NCBI GenBank assembly: GCA_012845835.1
Contig: JABAKD010000019.1
Location: forward strand, 10,041,736-10,105,735
Direction: 5' to 3'
Source: Undaria pinnatifida
Taxonomy: Eukaryota > Sar > Phaeophyceae > Laminariales > Alariaceae
Length of the DNA: 64,000 nucleotides
Under the pieces are notes generated by a model. That model made no database searches. It saw nothing but the letters and a program-made list of their open reading frames with translations, and had not been told where the DNA came from. Positions 45,322 to 55,974 of this stretch are shown piece by piece (the first letter of the stretch is position 1; the number at the start of each line of letters is the position of its first letter). The position numbers and the translations under genes are program-made.

Positions 45322-46527
45322 TAATAACAAACTCATAATCATAATCGTCTCTATCCTGTACCGTTGAACTATATATTGACCTCTTGGCATTTTCAAGTCG
45401 CCAGTTGCGCCATTTGTGCTTCTTTTCCGCCTTCCTACTGAATGTCCATTCCTCCTTCCGCAAGCGTAGCGGGCGGCGCCCAGCCGCCCGCGAGCGAAGC
45501 CCTTGTACTATTCATATGTTGCGTCGGATGTTGTACATGTACCACGCGTACACCTCGTTTCAACAAGTACTCGAACATTCAACTAGTTGTGTTCCTGCTA
45601 CGAACGAACGCAAGGACGCAACCACATTAATCATTGTACTCAGCACACAGCACACAGGAGCGCACCCAGCACGGACGCTGAATGTTGGCTACTGGATGTG
45701 TTGTGTTGGATGTTGATGGGTAGTACTGCTGTGTGGATAGATCGGTTTTTACTGCGATGCAAAGAGAGCAGTCCATTTCTCTGTATTCCTCAAATTCGCA
45801 TACGTACGTACGTACGTACGAACAACGTCCAAACCCCCGAGAAACTATTTTATTGTTGTTGCAAATACATCATGGTATTTCCTGGTACATATCCCACCAG
45901 AGTGCAACTTGTTTTTTCTACCCGACAACACAACGACATCATCAGTACATGGGCGCGCAGGCGCACAGACGCAGAGCGACCCAGCAGGGATACGTATCTA
46001 TCTGTTGTTGTTGTTGTTGTTGTTGTTGTTCTCACATTAACTCGCATAATCAAGTCCGTGGTCACAGGACAGGCTCCAGTCACTCTGGAGCTGAGGAATA
46101 CCCCAGGGAAAAGCACATCTATTCAGACGTGATGTATGTCCGGATGTTGAAATGATAGAGATGTGTAGAGAGAACGATGAAGAACAACAACACTGCGTTC
46201 TGCAGATGAACGAAAACTGGTACACAAACGAAAGTGTATGGACTTTTTTTACCCGGATCCCCAGGAGGATCAAAAAAAAAAAAAAAAAAAAAAAAAAAAA
46301 CAGTAGTAGTAGTATAGAGGGGCTGTGCACGGACGGTAATTACCTGTACCCCCTGGTGGAAATGAAAATATAGACTACAGTAATGACTTTGTGAACATCA
46401 ATATGAAAACCAAATGATCCTTACATTTCCGTTCATGTGTACCAGGCACTAATTATATTTACGCGTTATGTTGGCACGCTCGAATGCGTTTGATGTTCGA
46501 CCTTGTTCTACCACACAGACCGGGTAT
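45322..46527. other. Intergenic, microsatellites
   Basis: (TACG)n at 45800-45818, (GTT)n at 46001-46030, poly-A at 46272-46300. A short repeat (CTCACATTAACTCGCAT... at 46031-46080) recurs inverted at 51094-51145. No gene. Confidence 0.55.
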
Positions 46528-46830
46528 TATTATAAAAAATGAAAATACACTCCAGCTAGCTGTGAGATCAAAGATCTCGTCGAAACTCATCTTTGCAAGC
46601 TGTGTGTGATACTCCGATCGCGCGCATTACGAGTTGTGTGTCCTCATTAAGGATATAGGTCGGCGACTCCCCTTACAACTACAGTGTAGCTATCAGGGTC
46701 ATCAGGGTGATGTTAGTCAGTCTGTGCGCGGAAACTATAAAACCCGTTTCTGAGGGGGACAAAATCTGACAGCTGTGCAGGGAAATGTATGCTTTTATCA
46801 AGTGAATCTTGTAAGTCAAATAACCGGTGA
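46528..46830 (-). repeat. Dispersed repeat family R, near full-length, inverted
   Basis: Contains the family core, GGCGACTCCCC, AACTATAAAACCCGTTTCTG and ATAACCGGTGAGGGG. A mirror copy of the CCGGTGAGGGG end lies inverted at 47315-47385, with G- and C-runs between them (46830-47310). Confidence 0.85.
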
Positions 46831-47390
46831 GGGGGGGGGGCGGAGTTTTGAAGGACGTGGGGGCCTGGTTTTGATCAAAAGCGAGCGGGTTGGGAGGGGG
46901 GTGGGGGGGGGGGGGGGGGGGGGGGTTGGGGCGGGGGGGGGGGGGGGGGGGGTGGTGCAGCTCAATATGTGCGTGGAAACTATACATTATTTTGAGGGGA
47001 TAAATGTGACGGTTTTGGAAATAATGTACGTTCACCTTATCGAGCCATCGATGCATGCATGCGGTAGTTCCAATTCACTTTTTATATGGTCTTCAAGAGC
47101 TCAAATTAAACTTCCCCCGCCCCCTCCTTCCCCGCCACCCCCACCACATCCCCTATACATCTAGTCTAGTCTATAGCACCACGCCTACAGTACATAAGCT
47201 CCTACACATTTATTATGCGACCTAAGACTGTTGTTGTTGGAAAACTGCCCCCCCCGCCCCTCCTCCCTCCCCCCCCCCCCCCCCCCCCCGCCTCCCCCCT
47301 TAAAACCCCGCCCTCCCCTCACCGGTGATACGACTTTTTAGTATTATAGTCTATACATGATAAACTGATGCATTCCTGAGGTGGTTCTAC
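46830..47390. repeat. G-run/C-run region between inverted repeat ends
   Basis: Long G-runs at 46890-46953 and C-runs at 47248-47300, flanked by inverted copies of a family R terminus. The sequence could fold back. No gene. Confidence 0.7.
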
Positions 47391-47393
47391 AAC

Positions 47394-47841
47394 TTAATAT
47401 ATAATGAAATAAGAAGAGTGCAGGTATATATACGTATTATGCAAGGCAGACGCACACACCGCCACAGGCACCTCGTTCCCCATGCCAAACGCGTGGAATC
47501 CGTCGATGTAGATGGCGATGGGTGCGCTGGCAAACGGCAAGTTGCTCACGTTGTGCCTAAAGCCGTCTTCGCGGATGCTGAAGAGCGGTTGTTCGGGTGT
47601 CTCCTCTCTCAACCACGGGGTACACGTCACTCTATATGGCGGTAGTGCCACACACAGCATTATTATCGGGATCGCGGCTACGTTTCCGTTGATTCTGCTT
47701 CAAGACAAAGCACTCGTCCACGCACCCGTCCCACTCTTTCGATCGTACCACTTCTGCCTGATCCCCTTTGTGCAGACCCGATAGGACCTCCGCCGGTGTG
47801 TAGATTTCCAACAACGCAGGAGACAATTGACTGCAAGACAC
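47394..47841 (-). pseudogene. Degenerate coding fragment, possibly of a DNA transposon
   Basis: Two adjacent minus-strand frames look like parts of one protein: SALLEIYTPAEVLSGLHKGD, QAEVVRSKEWDGCVDECFVL, then, in a second frame, CTPWLREETPEQPLFSIRED, GFRHNVSNLPFASAPIAIYI and DGFHAFGMGNEVPVAVC. A small domain (KGD-VEV...EWDGCVxECFVLK) followed by an acidic D-containing segment would suit a transposase or other repeat-encoded protein, but I cannot name the family. The frame change between the halves and the lack of flanking exons suggest decay. Confidence 0.4.
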
Positions 47842-48096
47842 ATCTGATACATTATTAATCTCGGGCAGGGGGCCCTCCTCTTCCCATGTGCGACAAGCAG
47901 GCCTTCGCGGTGAGTGCTGTTCTCAGATTCTCCCCTCCCCCGCCTCGCGAAAGCGACGTTTCCACAGCCGTCAGATATTTTATTTTGTCTACAGTTAAAA
48001 GAGTTTTCTGAAAAATGGGAACGGAGCCTAAAATGAGAACGGACGGGTTTTTTTCAGAAAGCAACAAACAACACTAAACAGCAACAGTAGTAGTCC

Positions 48097-48297
48097 CAAA
48101 AACGAGTTTTATATAGTTCCCGCGCACAGGCAGGTTGATTACAACATCACCCTGTCTGTTGACCCTCCTGTGAGGTACAAGCTACACTCTGTATGTAGCA
48201 GTTCTAAGGGACGAGTCTCCGACCTATAGACTATATATCACACACCCCACAGCAGTAATAATACGTGCGATCTGGGAGTATCACACACAGCTTGCAA
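48097..48297 (+). repeat. Dispersed repeat family R, 5' part, split by an insertion
   Basis: GTTTTATATAGTTCCCGCGC, CAACATCACCCTGTCTGTTG, GACGAGTCTCCGACC and GAGTATCACACACAGCTTGC follow the family order up to the insertion at 48305. The expected next block resumes at 49544-49610 (GTTTC-ACGAAATCTTC). Confidence 0.75.
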
Positions 48298-48304
48298 CAC
48301 AGAT

Positions 48305-49536
48305 CAAGGGCGCACAAGAAAAAAAATCCCGGACACCTAACTACCCCCCCCCCCCCCCCCGCCCCCGGGTCCGACACCGAGAAAAACGTTTAACGTTGTC
48401 TTGTGGCTTTTTGGTCAGCAAGAAAGCACCATGGAGCACGATCGACGGGGGTTCGGGCTTTTGCAAGGTTTTGCTGCCGTACACAAGCGTGTACTGCTGT
48501 GTCAAGTCCTGTTATAATCTTGCTTTTGTCCAACTTGGTTTCTCGAAAAGGCCTCATGCATGTTGTACCAAACTTGGATTAAATGGACGCCACAGACAGA
48601 CAGTACAATACGGTGGTAGTGAAGCGGATGATCTTGCTTGCTATTTGTCGTTGCTCCCCCGCCTCCCCTCCAAGCTTTCCCCCCCTCCCCCTTTTTGCCC
48701 GAACGGCCAAGGTCGGCCGTTGATGGAAAAATATGAGAAAAAAAATGGCCGATTTCGGCCGTGCAACAATAATAATATTCGCTGCGATCATAGACGGACA
48801 CCTTCAGGTGTTTGCAATGGTGGTTCCCGCCGGGAAGAGGCTGGTTGAAGCAGCCGCAAATTATGCCACATTTGACCATTGCGCCGCTACAACTCGTACG
48901 CGTCAGTCCCCATCCGCTCCACTCAGACAACTTGACTCAGAGCTTGAACCGAGAGGTTTTGGGCGTTGACACCACCGAGTCGACACGAACGAGCGTACAC
49001 CCTTGTGCAACCTTGTGTACCCAGAACTTGGCAGAACTGGTCGGAACGAGGAAGCTCGTCGGTGAAATTATGAAATTATAGTCGATCTTGTCTCGCCGCG
49101 TTTTTGGCGGTTTCAAAAGGACATCTCGCCGCATTTTCTTTTGAGCTTGTGTTGGCTTGTGCAAGCTTGTGTACTGGCCCGGTTCGATCTCGTGGTGTCG
49201 GCGGCGTCTCGAGGCCGATGTACTACGCCCGTACATTAGTGTCACCAAGTGTCACTGACCTCACACCTACGTTGCCGAGGGTTCGCCTCTTGTTCGACTA
49301 ATAAACCCATTATCCGCAGCGGCACCCAGTGCCTAGTCTATGGCCAAGTCACTTTGTTTTATATGGGAATTAGTGTTGCATGGTTCTTTATATAGGAATT
49401 AGAGTTGCATAGTTCTTTATATAGGATTTAGTGTGCTGGGAGACCCCCCCCTCCTCCCCACCCCCCCTCCCCGCCGACCAAATGCAAAAACTGGAGTCAG
49501 TTAGGTGTCCGGGTTTTTTTTTTTTGTGCGCCCTTG
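48305..49536. mobile_element. 1.23-kb TIR DNA element inserted in family R
   Basis: The left end CAAGGGCGCACAAGAAAAAA (48305-) and right end ...TTGTGCGCCCTTG (-49536) are inverted repeats of about 38 bp that include CCCGGACACCTAACT/AGTTAGGTGTCCGGG. CACAGAT is duplicated on both sides (48298-48304 and 49537-49543). No transposase is recognised inside: the plus frame at 48396-48848 is Cys-containing but unfamiliar, so it is probably non-autonomous. The TIR start CAAGG and a 7-bp duplication are nearest to hAT-like elements (usually 8 bp); the superfamily is unsure. Confidence 0.85.
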
Positions 49537-49748
49537 CACAGATACATAGTCTAAAAAGTTTCTAGCACGAAATCTTCCAGTGATGGATACAATTCTAGCA
49601 CGAAATCTTCCAGTGATGGATACCTCCTGTGGTACACACTATATTATAATATTTGTGACATTTATTTCTAGATTAAACATTTTACCCCCAGTGATCCAAT
49701 CAATGATGAGATGTCGTCAAGGGGGAACTTGGACTGGTATTTCTCATG

Positions 49749-49771
49749 GGATAGGGCGAGGGTTAGGGTTA
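49749..49771 (+). repeat. Interstitial telomere-type repeat
   Basis: GAGGGTTAGGGTTAGGGTTAG holds three GGGTTA units. A looser version (GGGTTAGGATTAGGGTTGTTAGGG) lies at 39418-39441. Confidence 0.7.
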
Positions 49772-49830
49772 GGGTTAGCTAGCATGCTTGAAAAAAAGGA
49801 CAAGATATATATACTGTTGTCAGACACAAC

Positions 49831-49912
49831 CCAAATCTTCGACCTCTCACACACAGCTGATTGGAGGTGGAGGAGTGAGTGAGTGTATTTTTATTTTTAT
49901 AATAATACTTCG
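49831..49912 (+). repeat. Dispersed repeat family R, 3' end fragment
   Basis: AAATCTTCGACCTCTCACAC, then ACAGCTG and GAGTGTATTTTTATTTTTAT. The stretch 49913-50404 that follows holds no gene that I can support. Confidence 0.6.
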
Positions 49913-50404
49913 GATTATCCGGAAACAGAGGACAGGAATGATATCAGAGTGACGTCACCCCTGTGACGCCTAACAAGCAATATCTATTACGGGGGACCCT
50001 AGTAAATAGGACCTACGGTGGACACAAAAAACCTATATATTCATCTATTTTTACCAACAATATTTGGTCATATTTACTATCGTCCTCCGTAATAGTCGAG
50101 TTCACCCCCTACGAGGTTCACAACAACTAAAAAACCCGAAATTCCCGACGAAAAAGACAAGAGAATGGGGAACTCGATCAAATCAGCTCAGTATTTATGT
50201 AGTTCAGTTTGAGTGTCGGCACAGCAAGCAACACGGGACACAGGACATTTAAAGATTCCTATTCGCGACGGGATGGCAACACCGCCCGCCGCGGGAGGTG
50301 ATGCCATTGTTTCGACCCACACTACTATATATATATACCGGAGGAAGAACAGGCGCGAAGATACTGTTGTATACTTACGTTCAAACCCATTTTTTTTCAC
50401 CTTT

Positions 50405-50785
50405 CCCCTCATACAATGATGTAGCGTCAACAATGCCGTTCCGATGTAAATCGAATAACCTTCCATAACGCAGTAGCATCTTTTATTATTGTTGTATGAT
50501 CTTATCTGCCAAAAAATTCCCTATTTATTTCCTTGCCCCATATCTTCTCATTTTATCTAGTACTAGTCCACACTACTTATACTACACTACTACGATACTA
50601 CACAACACGACTATTGATACTACTTGTATTGTAAAAAATGAAAAAGATATATAGTAATACTCCGGAGTACTACCTAGACAGTTAGCGTTTTTTTAGCTAT
50701 ATAATAAGTCTACCCTTCCTACCCTAATCCTCGTCATCAATATTCCCAACCCCAGACCATTGGCCGCAGTCCTCCCGATTCTACA
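50405..50785 (+). repeat. Dispersed repeat family S, copy with internal insertion
   Basis: CCGATGTAAATCGAATAACC, GCAGTAGCATC, CATATCTTCTCATTTTATCT and CGTCATCAATATTCCCAACC...GGCCGCAGTCCTCCCGATTCT. An extra 120 bp (about 50570-50700) not present at 33205-33485 separates the halves. Confidence 0.65.
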
Positions 50786-51777
50786 GGTATACGAGGTACG
50801 TATTAAATAGTATTGTACCCATTATTCTCATTTCGGGGGAGAGTAGGGGAAAAAGGCGCCACCAGGTACGAGTACTTACAAAGAGCAGTAGTACCTGTTT
50901 GTTGTTGTTACAATTTCGCACGAATGGCTAGTAGTCTAGTAGTCCAGACCAGACGATCGCTGATCGCCGAGGGTCAAACCTCTTACCTGGTTGATACTGT
51001 TAATCAGTAATATACGACGAGTTGATGAGCTGCAGAGTATAAAAATACGACATACAAAGAAGAAAGAAAGAAAAAAGAAAGTGACCGGAGGAAGTCCTCC
51101 TGTGACCACGCGGGCTTGATTATGATGCGAGTTAATGTGAGAACAAAAAAAAACGAGAAGAAGGGCGTATTCTCTTTTTTTTTGCCCAGAATCCTGGTGG
51201 TGGTGGAAAGTTTCCACAGGATGGGAAACAAAAAGTGCACCCACAGCATGCACCACTGACTAGTCTGCTGTGGAGCAAACGTACAGTATGTATAAGTAAG
51301 CCGATTGAGCATGCATGTGCATCGCCTTTTAATCCCGCTCCTAAATTTTGATAACGATCTTGCGAAAAAACTGCGGAACCGGTCGCAGGGAATGCTTGTT
51401 TTCGAGGCATTTTTTATTCACATTATTATGTAGTAACAGTATGTGAACATGTGGACTAGCCCTGAGGGACCGCTAGGCCGCGAGGGGAAGGGCGGAAGAA
51501 GCCGGAGGACTGCGTGCGGTCAATGGCTCGGTGTTGTAATGTTGATGAGGAGTACATGCATGTACCTGGTGCAGGGTAGAACATATATGATTCCCGATCG
51601 GTAACAATGTAATAATAGAAAAATAAAATGAAAAGTCAAAAGATGTGGGGAAAGGAAGGAGGAGGATCTGTAGCTACTAGTAGTAGTAACAAGGAGCAGA
51701 AAAAAAGTGGGGAAATCGAATAAATGGGAAAAAATGGCTGGCAGATTATCTGATACCAATCAATACACCGCTTTTTA
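50786..51777. other. Intergenic, no gene seen
   Basis: Short frames on both strands without support. The segment at 51094-51145 is an inverted copy of 46031-46080. Confidence 0.45.
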
Positions 51778-52120
51778 ATATAAAAATAAAAAACACTTCA
51801 TACAGCTGTGAGATCGAAGATTTTGTCAAAACTGATGCCTGCAAGCTGTGTGTGATACTCCGATCGCGCGTATGACGGGTTGTGTGTCCTCACTAAGGAT
51901 ACAGGGCGGCGACTCCCCTTGAAACTACAGTGTATAGCTTGTACCAGGGTCAACAGGGTGATGATGTTAATCGGTCTGTCTGTGCACGGAAACTACAAAA
52001 CCCGTTTCTGAGGGGAACAAAATCTGACAGCTACTAGCTGTGGAAGGAAATGCATCACCATCAGTTTACCAAGTGTATCCTGTGAGTCGTATAACCGGGT
52101 GAGGGGAGGGCGGAGATTTC
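51778..52120 (-). repeat. Dispersed repeat family R, near full-length, inverted
   Basis: Full order from the GTATTTTTAT end through the core, GGCGACTCCCC, CAGGGTCAACAGGGTGATG, AACTACAAAACCCGTTTCTG, ATCTGACAGCT, AATGCATCA...CAGTTTACCA and GTGTATCCTGTGAGTCGTAT to CCGGGTGAGGGG. It provides the empty-site reference for the insertion at 52267. Confidence 0.88.
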
Positions 52121-52189
52121 AAGGGCGTGGGGGCCGGGGTTTAAACAAGACGGAGCGGGGGGGGGGGGGGGGGGAAGGGCGGGGCAACA

Positions 52190-53110
52190 ATCTGTGCGTG
52201 GAAGCTATAAATCCTTGAAGGAGACAACTCTGACTGTTGTAGAAGGAATGCATCAGTTTACTATAAGGCCATTTCTTATACAGTCGGATTCCGCCAGTCA
52301 GTCGAAAACGGCCCTTTTCGACTGGACTTTTTTTCGACTGGATTCTTCTGGTCCTTCTTCTTATCGTCAGTCGAGTCGATTTTTGTGTTGTTGTGCTCTT
52401 CCTAGAGGCGGTTGGTGTGATGGAGTACTGCTATATGGCGCTCGAAACTCGGTTGGCAGCCCTGTGCTTCGCGCGTTCCTCGCGAGCAACGCGTGCTTCA
52501 CGCGCGACGAACCTTCGTCCAAGCGGGTTGGTGGCGTTGGGCTTGGCCGAAAGCTGCCAACGCTACGTTCGTGGCGTTGCACTCAGCCGAGAGCCGCCAA
52601 AGCTACAGCAGGCGTAGCCGTTGTTGGCAAAATGGCATCGATAACGCGCGCTACTGCTGTCGTGTGATACACGCTGCTGCTGGCGAGCGGAGGGAGCTAG
52701 GAGTGCGCCACGCTGACTTGCGGCGAGAAGCAACAGCAGTGATAGCCAAGGCAGCGTCGGCGCTGTTGTATGATACTGCTGTGTGGTACCTGGTATGAGT
52801 GTGTGGGCGTGTGGGTGCGTGTTTTGTGGTGGGATGAGCGATGCGATGGGTTCAAAAAACAAGTGTAAAACTTTTTCGACTGAGTTTTTCGACTGACAGA
52901 TCCAGTCGAAAAAGTCGAGTTTTTCGACTGGATCCCCCAGTCGGAAACCTCAGCCGAAAAAAGTAGAATTGAAAAAGCCCTTTTTCGACTGTGCAAGAAA
53001 GCCCGATTTGGGCTTCAGTCGAAAACGGCCGTTTTCGACTGACAAATCCGACTGTATAAGAAATGGCCTAATGTATTATATCCTGTAAGTCGTACAACAG
53101 GTGAGAAGAG
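52190..53110 (-). repeat. Dispersed repeat family R fragment split by a MITE
   Basis: 52190-52263 (GTGGAAGCTATAAATCC...GGAATGCATCAGTTTACTA) and 53072-53110 (TGTATTATATCCTGTAAGTC...GGTGAGAAGAGGGCGG) are the two halves of one copy. The block between is the PIF/Harbinger-type element. Confidence 0.85.
52267..53068. mobile_element. PIF/Harbinger-type MITE, 802 bp
   Basis: The ends GGCCATTTCTTATACAGTCG (52267-52286) and its complement (53049-53068) form a perfect TIR, with TAA duplicated outside (52264-52266 and 53069-53071). A TAA target duplication and GGCC-type ends fit PIF/Harbinger. TCGACTG and GGTCAGTCGAAA-type words are repeated many times in both subterminal regions (52290-52380, 52860-53045). 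The interior (52400-52850) is GC-richer and unlike the ends, possibly captured sequence. The 158-codon plus frame starting before the element is not a gene. Confidence 0.9.
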
Positions 53111-53593
53111 GGCGGAGTGTTCTAACGGGGGGGGGGGGGGGGGATTTCCAACAGCTTCATTAGGTCGCATAGATGTAGATATCTGTTAGGAGCTTGCTGT
53201 ACGCGTGGTGCTAGGTCTAGGCTATGGTACGGGTGGTGGGGGAGGAGGGGGCGTTGGGGGGTGGGAGGGGGGTGGGGAGGGGGGGGGGGAAGGGGGGGGG
53301 GGGGGGGGGTATGAACTGGGGCTACGGCATGGATGGCTAGAAAAGGAACGAGGTGATAACAACTGTCTGGTAGTGTTTATTACTCTGGTAGATTTTCCTT
53401 TTAAGGTGAGGCGGCGGGAGAGAACAAAACGGGGGGGGGGGGGGGCGAGGGGGGGGGAAGGGAAGTCAAACCCCTTTAGGTCGCATGAATGCATACCTGG
53501 GAGGAACTTTACCATACGTGCTAGGTCTGGGCGATGGTGCGGGTGGCGGGGAAGGAGGCGGCGCGGAAATAGAAAATAAATTTACTATATGTG
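53111..53593. repeat. G-run region with two related blocks
   Basis: GTCGCATAGATGTAGATATC...GTGCTAGGTCTAGGCTATGGT (53163-53226) and GTCGCATGAATGCATACCTG...GTGCTAGGTCTGGGCGATGGT (53481-53538) are diverged copies separated by G-runs. No gene. Confidence 0.6.
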
Positions 53594-53665
53594 TTATATA
53601 GAAGGATTCGCGTTCGATTTACATCGGAACGACCTCTACGCTATATTGTCGGAGGGCAAAATAAA
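53594..53665 (-). repeat. Dispersed repeat family S, fragment
   Basis: AAGGATTCGCGTTCGATTTA...ACGCTATATTGTCGGAGGGC is the inverted start of family S, followed by an (AATA)n tract. Confidence 0.65.
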
Positions 53666-54141
53666 TAAATAAATAAATAAATAATAATAATTTGATGATC
53701 GTGGTTTCATTGGACAAAGGAAAAAACGGCAAAATACGCGGCGAAAACTGCCTCGAGGATCCCATGCGCCTCCAACCCCGCCCGGCGGCTCCTCCGGCGG
53801 AACCTCCGACAGGTCCTCCTGTGGGCGTGGAGCTTCGTGTTGAGAAAACATCGTTTCCGCTCCGTCCACCGATTATAACTAGCTAGGTTATTACCACTAA
53901 TTAAACCGAACAATAATGGTTGACCAGTCGTCGACGGCTGGGAAACTTTTTTCGTTTTTTTTCGTCTATCATCGGTTCCAATTGCCAATAATACCTGGTC
54001 CAGAGGTACTACTACTGTTGTAGGTGCACACAACAGCTAGCTGCTGCTATAGTCTATACTAGTAGTAGTATTATTACCACTACAAGGAGGACCTTCGCCA
54101 ACGGTAATAGGGGGGTGGGGTGCGATCTCTCCAACGATTAC

Positions 54142-54530
54142 TATCATAAGGCTTAGTTTGGGTGAGCTATTTGGTTAACCTTATGCAAGAATTGGTCAAA
54201 ACGGGCTTTAATACCCCACTAAAATTACTTCACAAATGACATCGTCGGCATGACCATAGGTTTTTTGGGTCGTGGTATTTGAATCCCACCATCCACAATA
54301 ATGAACTTTTTCAGACTTTCCCCATAGTCGAACTTGAAAAATACTCTTCTCCCCGGTATCCCCAGGAAATGAAACCGCTTGGATATTGACAGGTCCGCCC
54401 GTATATTCGGCCGACCTGCTATCCCGCCGTTTCAGGGGGGGGAAAGTGTTATAAGGCTTAGTTTGGGTAATCTATTGGTTAATCTTTTGCAAATGATCAA
54501 ACCGACTAATACCCCACTAATACCCTAGCA
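54142..54530 (+). mobile_element. TRIM fossil, copy 3
   Basis: Terminal repeats begin ATAAGGCTTAGTTTGGGT and end ACCCCACTAA...; GGGGGGGAAAG precedes the 3' repeat, and the internal CCCGGTATCCCCAGGAAATG...CCGCCGTTTCAGG is shared with all copies. Diverged at the 5' side; non-coding. Confidence 0.75.
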
Positions 54531-54794
54531 GTAGGGCTCGAAGTCAACAACAAATAAGCATAAATAAGTCACCAAACAAGAAGCGGCAGTTTACTTGGTT
54601 TACGAGATGCCAAGGGTCTGTTGAAAATGATCGATGAATCCCTGACACAACGAATTATACCACGGATAGATCTAGTAGATGACGCAGAAAAAGCGCCTCC
54701 ATCAACAAAGCGGTGGCGATGCCGATCGATGCAACGACGCTCTGATAAACGTCGATGTCATGCAACACCTCCGGGACAGTTCCCTGGAAATAAT

Positions 54795-55046
54795 CAGGGC
54801 TCACTTCGGTGTTTTTACCGCGCGGTACTGTTACCGCGATAAAACCACGGTAATTGGTAAACGGTACCAAGGTGGCCACAGTTACCATCCAAACATTACT
54901 GTGCATTACCGTGGTGGCCGGTTCCTGTACCAATGAGTACCAAGGTGGCCAGTTACCATTCAATGATTACCGCGTATTACCGAGGTGGCTGGATACCGCG
55001 GTATCAACGATACCAACCCAAGAAAGGCATGCCGAAGTGAGCCCTG
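54795..55046. mobile_element. hAT-type MITE, 252 bp
   Basis: The ends CAGGGCTCACTTCGG (54795-54809) and CCGAAGTGAGCCCTG (55032-55046) are perfect 15-bp TIRs starting CAGGG, as in hAT elements. The flanking 8-mers GAAATAAT (54787-54794) and GGAACAAT (55047-55054) match at 6 of 8, consistent with an aged 8-bp target duplication. The interior repeats TACC(A/G)(A/T)GGTGGCC words. Confidence 0.85.
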
Positions 55047-55477
55047 GGAACAATCTCCTCCCAACGGCGGTGACATTAATTACCCTCTCTCCTGGGAAAA
55101 CTGCAACACTACTCTCGAATATGCTCCTGAATCAACATCAGATCTGATATAAAAAATCGCTTGTCCTGCAATACATCTAACAATGGCAGGTTAGGATGAA
55201 AAAAAGCGGAGGGGCGTCGTAGGCAGTAGAGTTACATGCCACAAGCAAGCACTGAGAGCCATAATAATTCAAAATAGTTGGAGCGCGAAGGAGAGGGGGC
55301 GGAGAAAATATACCTGGCAATAAAAAATAGTACAGAGGCAGCAACAACAACTGGAATAAAGTATTCGCGGGGGGAAGGTGGTAGATCTAACATCTGATGT
55401 TAGAGTTATACAAGCCACAAGCACTGTGGGCTGTAATAATTGCGGTCAGTACCCGAGGGGAGGGGGGGGGGGGGGGG

Positions 55478-55860
55478 GGTCATAAGGCTTACTTAGTTTG
55501 GGTAGGCAATTGACTAACCTTTTGCAAGTGGTCGAACGGACAAATTCCCTCTAATTCCTTAACAAATGGCGTCGTCGACAGTCTATGGTTTTTTGGGGAG
55601 TGAGTTCAAATCCCACCATCCACCAGCAATAAACGTTTGCGTCTTTCCCCAAGTCGAACTTGAAAAATAGCCTCCCCGGTATCCCCAGAGGAAATAATAG
55701 ATTTGCATAGATACTGACACGTCTGCCCGTGTATCTGGCCGATCTGTCCTGTCCCGCCGTTTCAGGGGGGGCGAGTGTTATAAGGCTTATGATGGGTGGG
55801 AAATTGGTTAGCCTTTTTTGCAAGTGGTCAAACGGACTAATACCCTCTAATTTCTCAGCA
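55478..55860 (+). mobile_element. TRIM fossil, copy 4
   Basis: Same terminal and internal words as copies 1-3, next to a G-run on its left. Diverged, non-coding. Confidence 0.72.
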
Positions 55861-55974
55861 GCGGGGGTGATCGGAATACACCCTATCCACTGAACGTATA
55901 AAAACAGTAGGCATGTATGTACTTCAAAGTATGTGGCATTGTGGTTATATATACCACACCCTGGATGATAAGTT

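Noticed and set aside
46152-46373. Frame ending in a poly-Lys run
   Set aside because: Poly-A tract artefact.
52194-52667. 158-residue plus-strand frame
   Set aside because: It begins in repeat family R, crosses the TIR of the PIF/Harbinger-type MITE and has no protein character.
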